From Hirundichthys speculiger (lineage: Eukaryota > Chordata > Actinopteri > Beloniformes > Exocoetidae), in NCBI GenBank assembly GCA_018398805.1, contig JAGFBZ010000814.1:682001-746000 (forward strand): 64,000 bases of DNA, read 5' to 3'. The position numbers were made by a program, and so were the translations under genes. Under the pieces are notes generated by a model. The model saw nothing but the letters and a program-made list of their open reading frames with translations, had not been told where the DNA came from and did not search any database. How positions within the stretch are numbered: the first letter of the stretch is position 1; every line of letters begins with the position of its first letter. Positions 35,434-46,230 of the stretch are shown here, piece after piece.

Positions 35434-38127
35434 TAGACAAATCTGTAGTGCTGAAGAACATTAAAGCCATCTCTCATCCCTCCCTGTATGAAAAGTTTAG
35501 TTAAGACAGCCCACTTCAGAAAAATACATTTTAATGATTTCAAAACAGTCCCCTATAAGCCATTTACCTGAGCCTTCAAATCCCACTAGTCTGTCTCTGT
35601 GATGTGGGACTCAAGCATGCAGGTGAGGAGTAAAAAGGCAAATGAGGTACAATAATTGAATCTGCTAATCACCTGCCTGCTGCTGCGCCCGCAGCATATT
35701 TAACTGCAAGTGATGGGCGTGTGGAGGATATGCAGGAGTAAATACGGCACACCTGCGTGGCTGTCGTACTTCTTGAAAAGTTTCAGGCGTTTCATTTAAT
35801 CTCCGTCACTTTACTGCCTCCCACCCCCACCCCCACCCATCCTTCTGACCTTTTAACCCCCCCCGACATCCCCTGGCTCAGTATAGTGCTGGAGGCATGC
35901 GCAATTATGACTGTGAAGTCTCGTCAACTAAATGAAGCATAACCGGCGGCCACATTCTTCCCCGACACTCCTGAATTCTCTTGACTCGTCTCTGTCGTCA
36001 GTCCCTTCTGGTTGTAATTAAACCTGTCATAATAGGTTTCTTTTTTTGTATTCCTAGGTCCTAATTGAGGATTTTTCTTGTTTTTTTTTCTGATACAAAT
36101 TTCCTCTGTTAAAGAGCCCTTTTTTTCGTGGCTGCCTCCTGCTTGTCCCCCTCTCTCCTCCCACAGCTGACTCTGGTCCCCTGCTTTTTGGGTGGCACTG
36201 ATAATCAGTAATTAACCAAGTCAGGTAGAGAATCCGCCTTTTAAATGCCTCTCTGTCAGTGTTTGTTTACTCGCGTGTGTGCCTGTGGAGGCTTCTGGCC
36301 AGTGGGTGACGAGTTACAGACACAGATGGTGGGCATCAGCAGGCCGGCTGGGGGCAGATTAGCAGCCTACCAGTCTGAGCAGCCCCATCCCAGCCTGCTC
36401 CCACTCCCACTGAGCCCCAGAGGAGTGCCTGTCTGTAACTCTACTCGCTTTGGAAAGCCTCATGTGTTGATGGAGGCCAACCATGGGCTTATCTCGTCTC
36501 ATTCCGACACCAGTGGGCCTAGCAGGCGTGGGGCTCCCAGCGAGAAAGGGTGGGGTTGTCTGGTGGATGTCTGCATGAGCAGCCTTTGTTTTGAAAAAGC
36601 TAATTCTGTTGCCTGCATAGATTTTGTAATTAGAGGTAACTTAACACAATAAATACAGCCTTATCTAAATGCATGCTCATTTGCACCTTTACAGTAGAAC
36701 TACCAATGCTTTGACTTCATATGATTGATTAATGGAAAAAGTTGCATGTGACAGCCCTTTGTGAGCTCACTTGTGGAACTGTGGCTGCCACATGGGCTTC
36801 GTTCATGAGGAGGTATTGGTAATCCCCTCTTCTGATGCATGAAAATGCCTGTAGTGCAGTTTTTGCCATTATGTTATATTCACATAGCACTGGACAGGAA
36901 GCACAGTTCAAACAGCCCAGGTCAAAGGTCAACCAGATGCAGAGTGAAGGGTGCAGGAGTAGGGGGACTGAGCAGGCTTTAGGTTAGTGTTCAGGGGACT
37001 GTTTATTTTATAAACACAGTGAGCAGATTAGTATTGGAGCCAGGCTCCCTGGGCCATATGGAGAGGATGTCCTCTGTGTTTTTAGGCTCTTAACAAACCA
37101 TTGTGTTCATGGCTGGAGACGCACAGTCACTGGCATCATTTCTCGCCACCACTAATGATGAGTTGCTGTTGCTGGCAGCACACGTGTGCGTGAATGCAGG
37201 GATGTGTGGTCTACATCGCTTCCATTCTGGCCATAATAGAGTACCGAATGATCGCATTCATAGGGGCTGACAAGTCTTGAGTCATTAGTGGTGTTGGCAC
37301 ACGCAGACCCTCGACACCATTGAGCTGGGCGGTAAAAACAGGAAATACATGTATCCCCGCCACCCTCAGCGCCAGTCTAATGGATCCTGCTTGAAGATGT
37401 TTGTGTGTGGTTCATCTCCTGAAGACTTGCAGCCCTTTCCTGCCATTGTTTTGGGTTTCTGAGATGCGGCAGCAGTGGAGTCTCTTTGATGAGACAAACT
37501 GTCAACTCTCGGCTGGACTGATGGTTCTCCATCGACACTGAAGGATTTAAACAAACGCAGTCTTGTTTCAGCTCCTTACAGTATCATGAACACACATGCT
37601 GCAGGATGTTTAAGCCCAGTAGTAAATCAAACAGTAGCAAAGCACCTGAACATCTTGTGTAGGATTGCATGGCTACATTTAAATTAGTTAACTGTCCTTT
37701 TAGCTTGCTAAGTCATGCTCATATGGGCTCAAATGCTGCATATAGTGTGTTAATTTGTTGTCAGCTGACCAGCTCCACAAGTACACCCCTCTTAGTTTTT
37801 GCTTGGTTGTTCATTTTCATCCCATTACAGATTATGTTACTGACAAAACCCTGTTTTTTAGCCATGTTTGTCTTAATTTGGGTCGGTACAGGCACAGTGT
37901 CACTTCCAGTTGTGTAAAAGTGGATGGCTACAGCTATGTGAGCTACATAACAGTATATTCACACCCGCACAACATTTTCACCCATTAATAAAATATTTAC
38001 ACCATGAAAAACAGCAAACTTTTAGATAACTGCAGAACACACAAAGTCAGCAGCGTCATAGATGAGTTGCTCGTAGTCAACACTTCAGCTACAAAAACCT
38101 ACAAACTCAACCATACGGCCTTATTGA
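32851..38127. other. gene-poor sequence, first part
   Basis: No exon is recognised; open frames such as 33,156-33,422 and 36,245-36,652 lack recognisable motifs and convincing splice context. A TA repeat lies at 35,392-35,427. Several blocks (34,260-34,600, 35,580-35,960, 36,170-36,560, 37,130-37,360) are of mixed composition without simple repeats and look more like candidate regulatory DNA than decayed transposons, but this is impression only. Confidence 0.5.
35392..35427. repeat. (TA)n microsatellite
   Basis: This is a short TA dinucleotide run of about 36 bases. Confidence 0.9.
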
Positions 38128-38355
38128 TTACTCCCTCTTTCCTACACTTGCTGCTCTGTGGCTGTTGATGGCATACATCAAATCATCTTTTTCTGTTTGT
38201 GCCGCTCCGGCCATTATTAGCTTTAATTTTCTGTACTCGCCCTTCAGCTTTTTACATTTATTCCAGCACTGCCTAATCGTTCCCTCCTGCACCATCAAGT
38301 TCCATTTCCGTCCCTTCTTCTCGAATGATCCTGAGGAAACTTTGTTAGGGATCAT
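38128..38355 (-). pseudogene. possible Myb/SANT-like (Harbinger-type) DNA-binding domain remnant
   Basis: A 75-residue minus-strand frame contains EGTIRQCWNKCKKLKGEYRK. This resembles the third helix of the Myb/SANT-like domains of Harbinger-derived genes, where an R-x-x-QC-x-x-K-x-K-x-LKxxY pattern is typical. The expected Trp-rich first helix is not found upstream. It may be a fragment of a transposon-derived gene or a chance match; no partner transposase is visible nearby. Confidence 0.3.
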
Positions 38356-41300
38356 TAGATTCTTAAAACCTCCTGGTTTGTTTGGAGATCATTGCTGCAC
38401 ACTGGCATCGCTGAATAAAAACAAACCATCTTGGGGCCTTGCTAATCAACAGGGTATTTGTTTTTTTATTGTGTTTTTCACTACTTCATGCTGATGTGGC
38501 AGTCCTTTGTGGACCAGTCAATGAATTCTTACAGTATAGACAGGTCACTTTAGGTACCCTGTCCAGGTTATGACAAATGAAATCCAAAAAAGTGTGGATA
38601 ATACTAACCCAATCTCTTCTGAAATGCTCTTCTAAAATGCTCAGAGAGCATAGCTTTTGATGTATGGAAGCATTAATGGTGTGATGCTCTGTCTAGTGAC
38701 ATGATCTTTTATCTCTTTCAGCCCTCTCTTCCTAAAACAAGTTTCATTGCTTTTTTTCCCTCTTTATCTGAATAATAAAGACATATGTACCAGGTCTTTG
38801 TGATTTGTGTAATGAGTGAATAAGTTTCAAGGGAATCAGTAATAGGCAAGGAATGGATGCTATGCATTAAGAAATGGTGTAATGGTTTTGGGACGCCTCC
38901 CTCATCCTAAATCATATAGCACAGATTCCCAAGCTGGAATCAAGGATGCACGCTCATAGCTCATATCTCATGTAGACCAGATGAGGAGGAACCTTACAGA
39001 GCACAGAGCATAAACCCAACCAGGAATTTTAATGTTTTGCAATGTAAAGGAGGCCTTTCTAGAAAAAGAAAAAAGAAATTGGCTCTGTAGAAATGTGAGC
39101 AGGACAGGCATGCTGTGCTTGAGCAAGGGAGATATATGGACTGCAGAACACAAAGCAGGTTTTATTCCTATGGAAGAAGTAGAGTTTTTGTTTATGATTC
39201 AGCCACTCATGAATCAGAGTAGTGAGTATTGTGTCTCTAGCTCTGCATGGTCAGAGCCCCGTCATCTCCAGACCGGAGTATGACTGAGGAAAGATCAGGG
39301 CACAGCAGTTGTGGGACCTATGTTATTCCTGCAGTTATAGACTGCCCGCTGCAAGGCTCCACTTTCAGTTGGTGGGCTTTATGTGTTCACAAAATATCAT
39401 TGATTTATACTAGATTATACTAGATTACGACACATAGGGATTGATTGTCGATCAAATCCATGACGTCAGTTCAACCCCCTGTGCAAAGACAGACATCGGG
39501 GGGAATTCAAGCCAACTCTTTGGACTTACAGTATGGAGATACTTACAGATGCTGCAGAGTGCTTGTTAAGTAGTGGCACAAAAAGTTGGTTGTTCACAGA
39601 AGGATGAAAACTGTATTTACAGGAATTAGAAATTTGAATAAAGTAGGTTTTCTTTCAGTTTCAGTTTAGGCTTGTTTTGATTCACTAAAGAGTTTTTTTG
39701 GCTTTTATATGCATGTATATCTTTGCATTGTGATTTTACATCGCCACTGTCTACATCATAGGACACTGTTTTATTACACATATTTTAAAAGAAGAAAGAT
39801 TACATATTTGTAAAAATGTGGGAAATCATTTAATAGGCTAACATTGTTGTGGCTATAATGTCTGATACTTCCCTTCGAATACAGCAATTACTCTTGAGAC
39901 ATCATAGTTTGCTCTTTTATTAATTGAATTTAAATGTTCCACATTAGTGACTGATGAACCTAGGCGTAATGAAAATAAAGTACCTGTTAGGACAAAATAA
40001 CTTCATAGCAACTAGAGTCAATGAGGCTATGTACAGTAGGAACACATGTGGAGTTTGAGCCTCAGCTAAGTTTATGTTCATACGCTATTATGAGCTCATT
40101 ATGCCGTATCATAAATCTTGCTGTGGTCATGATTGCATGTGTGCACGGCTGTCACATAAACCCGACCCCAGACTTACATCTGCGCTGGGCCTCAGGTCAT
40201 GAAAGATGTGAGAACTTGATTGCTGCAGATGAGAAAAATCACTGAGAAACACATGAACACATGAGCAAGTCAGGGATGCTTAATTGGGTTTGCCCTTTCC
40301 ATTTAACTTCAATTACACAAAGCACCAACAGATACATACAGGACATTGCTTTTATTAACTTACAGGCTGAATGCAGTCATATGTGGATCCACTTTTCTCA
40401 ACATACCAGCTGCTTAATTTGTGCTATCTGATGCCTTTGAATGAATTACAAGGGAATAGGAGGAGAATGGCCTTGGAGGGAGGTAGACGTATGAGGGAGT
40501 GGGGCCCTGAGAAAGAGGAGTTATACCCATAGGTTACACCAGGATGACGTGCAGGCTACGCTGGCCACAAAGATTAGAAGGGAGAGTACAGGGCAAGCTG
40601 GCGCTGCCTGTGATAACAGCAGGAAAGATGATAAAAAAGAAGGGGGTTCCTGTATGTTCCCTCGGGAAAAGTCCTCCTCCATCCACCATTATACAGTAGG
40701 TTTATTGTGAAATACAAGTGTGAGGGGCCACGATGAATTGATTTGCATTGTAAAGTATAAATTTGATTAATTCTTTTCTTTTTTTTTGCAAAAATACATG
40801 GGTGGATTATGATGTAGCTTTCTAAATAATGTTATTTTAATTAGACACAAGTCATGCAAATTTGATCAGTGTCTCCTCGCCATAATTTGTATTCATTTTG
40901 TAACTCTTTTTGGCACTTTGCTTGTTTCTGTTTTCTCATTTTTTTCCCATCTATTTAAGTTTATTTCACACTCCTTCTTGTCTTTGATCAGCTGGCAATA
41001 TGCCAAGTTTGATTTTTTTATTTTATTTATATTTTTTATGGTCTGTGCATAGTTTGTGTCTCTATTTAATTCTGCAGTAAGAAATATCACTACTGTAACT
41101 TTGTGACTTAAAGCACAGGCACCAGCCCAAAGGTCTGACGTGAAGGTGTCTGCTTGGCCAGAACTCACTTGACCGCTTAAGTTATCTTTCCGTGTCACCA
41201 GAGGAAGGGAGGAACCTGCAATGCATACTCACATACATCCGTGCTCTCCAGATCATGGTGTGGTTGTTGTCTTACTCAAGTCAAATCGTCTTGGCTCTTA
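38356..41300. other. gene-poor sequence without supported features
   Basis: I saw no recognisable coding exon, RNA gene or clear repeat in this stretch. Confidence 0.5.
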
Positions 41301-41500
41301 AAGGGATATGCAAACATTTTGGGAATTCGTTTATTGCTGACAACCCCATATATTGTTGGGAGGGTACATGTTGCTCTCTTCTCTGTACATCCAAAAACCC
41401 AGTCTGACAGGGCCCCCTGAAGCCCCCCACTAGCAACGTAGCTTAGTCGAGTTTAGCATAGTCACTGGAAGTGGATTAAAGCAGATACATACAAGGAACT
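41301..41500 (+). mobile_element. decayed fish interspersed repeat
   Basis: It starts AAGGGATATGCAAACATTTT and has CGTAGCTTAGTCGAGTTTAG then CACTGGAAGTGG. The order resembles a widespread teleost non-autonomous repeat (GCAAACATTTTGGGA, later TTAGCTTAGCATAAAGACTGGAA). It is diverged, and the ends are approximate. Confidence 0.45.
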
Positions 41501-41654
41501 TTGTTCTTATTTTGGTGAAGTGCCACCACCTGAGCATGGTGATAACATGCGGTACCCCCAGAACCCTTCTGCAACTTCTGTCAACAGTGTGACTAGACAG
41601 TGATTACTAACCAAGCATCAACTTCCCCATTTCTGGATTGAAGCAGTTGTGAAA

Positions 41655-41800
41655 ACTGCTAAAAGTTGCAGTTCCTCAAATCACCACTAGGTGCTGGCTC
41701 TAAAACAGAGCGAATCTCCACCCAGTTCCATTTAAAAATGTTAAAATTTGCAGCAGAAGTAAACATAAATACAGGCTGGTGCAGTTAGCAGTTTTGGCCT
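41655..41800 (+). mobile_element. decayed fish interspersed repeat (second family)
   Basis: GTTGCAGTTCCTCAAATC, ACTAGGTGCTGGCTC, then TTAAAATTTGCAGCAGAAGT and AAACATAAATACAGGCTGGT follow the order of another common teleost repeat whose copies read GCAGTTCCTCAAAT, TGGCTCCAAAA, TTTACAGCAGAAATAAACAT. It is about 150 bases downstream of the previous relic. The assignment is from memory. Confidence 0.55.
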
Positions 41801-44800
41801 TTTTTTTGCGTCACATCAGGTAAAATCATATAAAACTACACATTTACTATATGTATAATTATAGGCATCGTCATTTGATTGGCAGCCGGCATAATCAATG
41901 GCTAGTTGTTGTCACTTTTCTGCAGCTACTTAGTGCCCAGCATTATATTGACCTCTAAGCCTTGAATAAAAACCTAATAGAGCATAGTCATGGTAGCAGG
42001 AGTTACTGGATGCACATCGAAGAGAATAGTACATGCTCTCTTATTAAACTCTGGGGCTGATGGCAAATAAGCTAGATTTCTAAAATATTGGCAAATCCCT
42101 TCAGCTTTGATGGCTGCCATCAACTTGTGTCCTGAAGTAGGTGTACCCGTGCAGTTCAACATCAACCCCTACAGATGTCTCATGTGCATTCTGTTTCATC
42201 ACATATTAGATCCTTGATCACAGCACTTCTGTCTTCGGTGAACCCGCATCTGAGTGAGACGTCACCACCTACAGTGTGGTGCTCCAATGGGAGCACGATG
42301 AAGGGAGCTTTGTGTGGCTGTGTTTCCAAGCTGCTGGTTCCAGTTGAAAGAGCTGGTAGAAACCAAAGAAGGCCACGGCTGACTTTTAATGACACTCAGC
42401 CAGGCGCTGGCTCAGTCATAGAGCAGTAGGCCTGTAATTACCTAACAATGGGCCTCTCTGGTGCACATATTGATGACCACAGAATTATTGATCAAAGACA
42501 TATACACAGGAAGAGTAGGGGGAGTAACAGGACTGGTATAGATGTTTGACTGTGAACAACAGGTGACACACATCTTGCAGCCAAAGATCTGGCTCTGTTC
42601 TGAAATGAACAATTTGAACGGGCTGCCACCCAGGAGAGGCTATGTTCTGAGAGAAAGAGACAGAAGCAACAAAGCTCCTTTGAGATTTAAGAATACTCAA
42701 GTGGACATTATTATCATGTTGTAATGGAGCTGATGGTATAGAGGTGAAACTGGATGCAATGAGCTGTATACCCAGAAGGCTTTTAATGATACACAGCAGG
42801 TAGAAGACACATTCCTCCAAACTCTTGCATCATACCAGAGCTTCTTATATATTCTTTCATCTTGTCAGAGAAATCCTAAACTCAATAGTTGGTCAGTTTT
42901 AGGGTCAGCAAACAGTCATTGGGCAAGGTTTTATTCTACTGGTTTGTATTATTTACGCAACATGAGTTGTGCCTATTGGTGAAAGATTTGCTGTAGAAAA
43001 AGAAAAAAGAAATTATATCCAGCTGTTTGACACCTGATACTTGATGAGATTTACTAAACAGGCCATACTTAGGCATTCTTTAAATGTTGTAAATCCCACT
43101 TAGAGTTACTTTAGCATAAACAGTTGTTTGGCAATTGTCTCCTTTAACTCTTGTTCTACAATCAAGTATGGGCCAAAATCTATACAAGACAGTAGCCCAT
43201 TCAAACATGAGCAAGCAAGCATTGGTTAGTTGGTTCATGGGTGGCTGCTACACATGTGTGTACTTTTTAGCTAGGCTTGGACCCAGATGGCGAGGTGGAA
43301 GTGTTCCAGCTGGGGCGCCACTCCTCTCCTCTCCTGGCCTGCATGCTTCAGATATTACCCTGATGTCATAAGAGAGGTTTCTGTGGTCAATCCAGGAGGC
43401 CCTCTTCACCTCTGAGTGGAGGTGAAAATGTCACAAAGTGCAGATAGTGGGGGAGAAAAAGAAATATTCACTTAGTTTCAGTCCAAACCCTTTCAATCTG
43501 CACCATTAATGAAACTAAGATGATCCAGATGGTAAAAGTTTTTTTTATTCCTCCCTGGATTATGCCATGGCATCCCCCTGAGTGATTCTGACACTTTCCT
43601 TTAGTATTCCTGCAGAGAGCTTTGGGTAAAATCTCCATATGCGCTGCATCATATGAGCTAATACTGCGTGTCTGGCTGGTGCGCTTTTAGATGCAAACTA
43701 GGTTCTCATTGCTGCAAGTGTAATTATGGCTGGGAGTACAGGATCTAGGGGCCCCTTGGGAAGACATATTAACAAAGAATTCACTTGTGTGACGACAGGA
43801 GCGACCTGACCAGCATGTACACAGCTCCCCGACCAGCTTCACACAGCTTGATACTGTACCTTGCTAGTTAGTCTCTTGTTTTGGAGCTTCAGTTTACAGT
43901 TTTATTTTACAGATGTGTCCTGAGGACATTATTCTCCCACAGGTGCATAAAAAAAAGAAAAAAAGAAGGTAATGTAAGTCCATACTGACAGCACACAACT
44001 GAGAAAACAGTAGTGACATTTCTCAAGGTCCAGGAAGGGATTTGGTTCCGTTGATTTACACCATGTCCAATGTGCTGTTTTGTTGTGAAAGAAGCCATTC
44101 ATCTTAAGCAATGCAGGACAGGTTTTCCTGACTTTTTAAGTTTTCCACCTTCACTCCTCACACTATGGGACAGTAAAAACCATACAGTGTACCACCTATT
44201 ATGGTTACATTTTCAGAGCTTTTCATGTTGACACATTTATCTCCCAGTACTTCCCCTGCTTTGTAAGATACTTGACACTGTTGATGTGACCTCTGAGCGC
44301 CTTGTGCTGAAGGTAACAGCCCTTGTTTAAAGCCAGCAGCAGTTTGCTTTTAATTTTTCTGCTTTTATGTGGGAAACCTATGTGCTAACAACATCCAAAC
44401 TTCAGCATGAGTGTATTGGGAACATTATTCAGATGTTGTTGTTAAGGGGTTTGCCCATGACCTCTATCACACGATCAATGCACTCTCTCATGCTAGTGAT
44501 TTACACATCCCTTCCCTTGCTTCCTCTTATCCTTGAGATATTTTGGCATAGCCTTCAAAAGTATCAGCCCTCCAACATCTGTTTCATATGAATGGCACGT
44601 TGTGTAGATGGTCATGTTAGATTTTCTCGTATAATTTCTCTGTTTCACTTGTGCTCATTCGTGCAAATAGAAACTTGTCTGGGATCAGTTAACGAGCCAC
44701 TCGCGCTCAACCTTGTTAATCATGATATGCAGATCCAGAATATGCCGACTGGTGATAAATTAAAATAAGAGGCTGAGCAAATGAAAATGGGGGGCTGCAT

Positions 44801-45097
44801 GGTACAAATCAATTTACCTTTGTCTATATCAGACTGCTGATTTTGAACTGAGAGGTCAAGACATTGAGAACAAGGACATGCAAACATGCATGTGTTTCAG
44901 CCACAAAAACCGCTCAGCAAATTGAGGTCAGTATGAACAGTGATTGAAGTGTGCTTAGAAATTATTGTCTTATTGAGTGTCTATATCTTAATGAGTATCA
45001 TCTGCGACCACGACGCTCACACATTAGGTTTGACAAGTAACGGAAAAATTGAAAGGTAACTTTTCCTTATATAAATGAAAATTTCAAAGCAGGAAGT
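41801..45097. other. gene-poor sequence, candidate regulatory block near 44.7 kb
   Basis: No exon is recognised. The block 44,650-44,790 stands out for TTAATCATGATATGCAGATC (homeodomain- and POU-like cores) in non-repetitive sequence. The rest shows nothing I can name. Confidence 0.45.
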
Positions 45098-45142
45098 TTG
45101 CTTATACTATGTATAAGCAAAGCTTATACATAGTATAAGCAA
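45098..45142. repeat. perfect 21-bp inverted repeat with 3-base loop
   Basis: The arms at 45,098-45,118 and 45,122-45,142 are exact reverse complements around AAA. Each arm is itself almost palindromic (GCTTATAC-TAT-GTATAAGC), so two nested foldings are possible. It lies just before the LINE relic. Confidence 0.95.
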
Positions 45143-45199
45143 GAGCTGCCTCAATTTATATATGAATGGAGCCATGGCGGAAAATTTTTTGTTGTGCCT

Positions 45200-46230
45200 T
45201 TTTACCACCTGTGAAAAGTGGATCAGGAGCCAGTCCTAGGCTCCCTTCTGTCTTGTACCTAATTACTATCAGCTTGTTCAAGACCATAATGCACATAACT
45301 TTTTTTTTTTTTTCCTGTGGATGACACTCAGCTGTAAACAGCTGAATCCACTGACCCCAGCAGCTAGGTTATTCTCACCATTAGTCTTTCTAGCATGATG
45401 ATCAGAGTCTGAGTTGGAGGTCATTTTGGGTGTGTCATACCCTGTTCCTGGTCATGTTTTTGTGTTTTTCGTATCTTACATTCATTTGTCACTTCCAGTA
45501 TTACTTTGATACTCACTTTGTGTCTCATTTCAGGTCACTTCGCTTCCTACTTTTGTCTGCTTTCCCACCATCTGTGACTACCTGACCCCTCCTGGCGTGC
45601 TTCACCTGTGTTTAATTGTCTGCCCATTTTCCTGTGCATTCAAGCACCCTTTCCCCTTTGTTCCGTGTTAGACCAACTGTGTTTTCCCGTGTTGCCAGTG
45701 TTCCAGCTATTCTTGTCTTCTTCTGGTTCTGTCTCTTTTCTTCAGTGTTTTGGACCCATCTGCCTGTTTGTTGCCTCCCACTGTTTTGACCAAGTCCAGT
45801 TTCTTGCTCAGTGAGTTGCCTGCTGATTTTTCCACCTTTTTTTTTCTAAAAATAGTTTAATTAAACTCTAAACTAAATATGCATCTTGAGTTGTACATTT
45901 GATTCCAACCTCATAAGCCTGGTTACCAAGTTTCTTCCCCCAAATTTCTTTCAGGTCTGTAGGTTCTGATGTTGGCAGTCTATCAAATAATGTCACACTG
46001 GCTGCTAGGCATCTAGGAGTAAAATTTGCACCCCGCCGATTGTTGAGATTCACAAAGTGCACCCTGGTAACTCTTCTGGAGTCACAGAGTGCATCAGAGG
46101 GAGATCAGGCCCTTTTCATTAAGGCTACCATTTTATGGAACTTTCTCTCTCAACCTGATGAACTCAGGGACACCATGTCAAACTATTCCATGTGGGAGCC
46201 TTTGGAAATGATTGTCCAGCTGACTTAAGT
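45200..46230 (+). pseudogene. LINE reverse-transcriptase relic split by a nested insertion
   Basis: Three pieces match the order of a non-LTR (L2/CR1-like) fish reverse transcriptase. Near 45,220-45,250 the sequence reads QEPVLGSLLS, like QGSVLGPLLF. Near 45,320 it reads VDDTQL, like the catalytic YADDTQLY. At about 45,964-46,180 one frame reads GSDVGSLSNNVTLAARHLGVKF and then GDQALFIKATILWNFLSQPDELR, like LGVIFD and GDRAF-AAPRLWNSLPDELR. Stops, a poly-T run, an internal deletion and an inserted segment (about 45,440-45,885) show it is dead. It is same-strand throughout. The clade is uncertain. Confidence 0.6.
45440..45885 (+). mobile_element. pyrimidine-rich insertion inside the LINE relic
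   Basis: This segment is rich in CCTGTGT, TTGTCTTC and TTTTGACC motifs and ends in TTTAATTAAACTC and GCATCTTGAG. It resembles the 3' part of a common fish element whose copies end in an AATAAA-CTC-TTGCAT-type tail. It separates the catalytic-motif piece from the downstream piece of the LINE relic. Boundaries are approximate. Confidence 0.4.

Noticed and set aside
36245..36652. 135-aa plus-strand frame in the gene-poor half
   Set aside because: It has no recognisable motif or homologue and no clear splice signals; Cys/Pro-rich translation fits moderately GC-rich non-coding DNA.
41686..41699. CCACTAGGTGCTGG as a CTCF site
   Set aside because: It misses the conserved GGGC/GGC part of the core and is part of a repeat relic.
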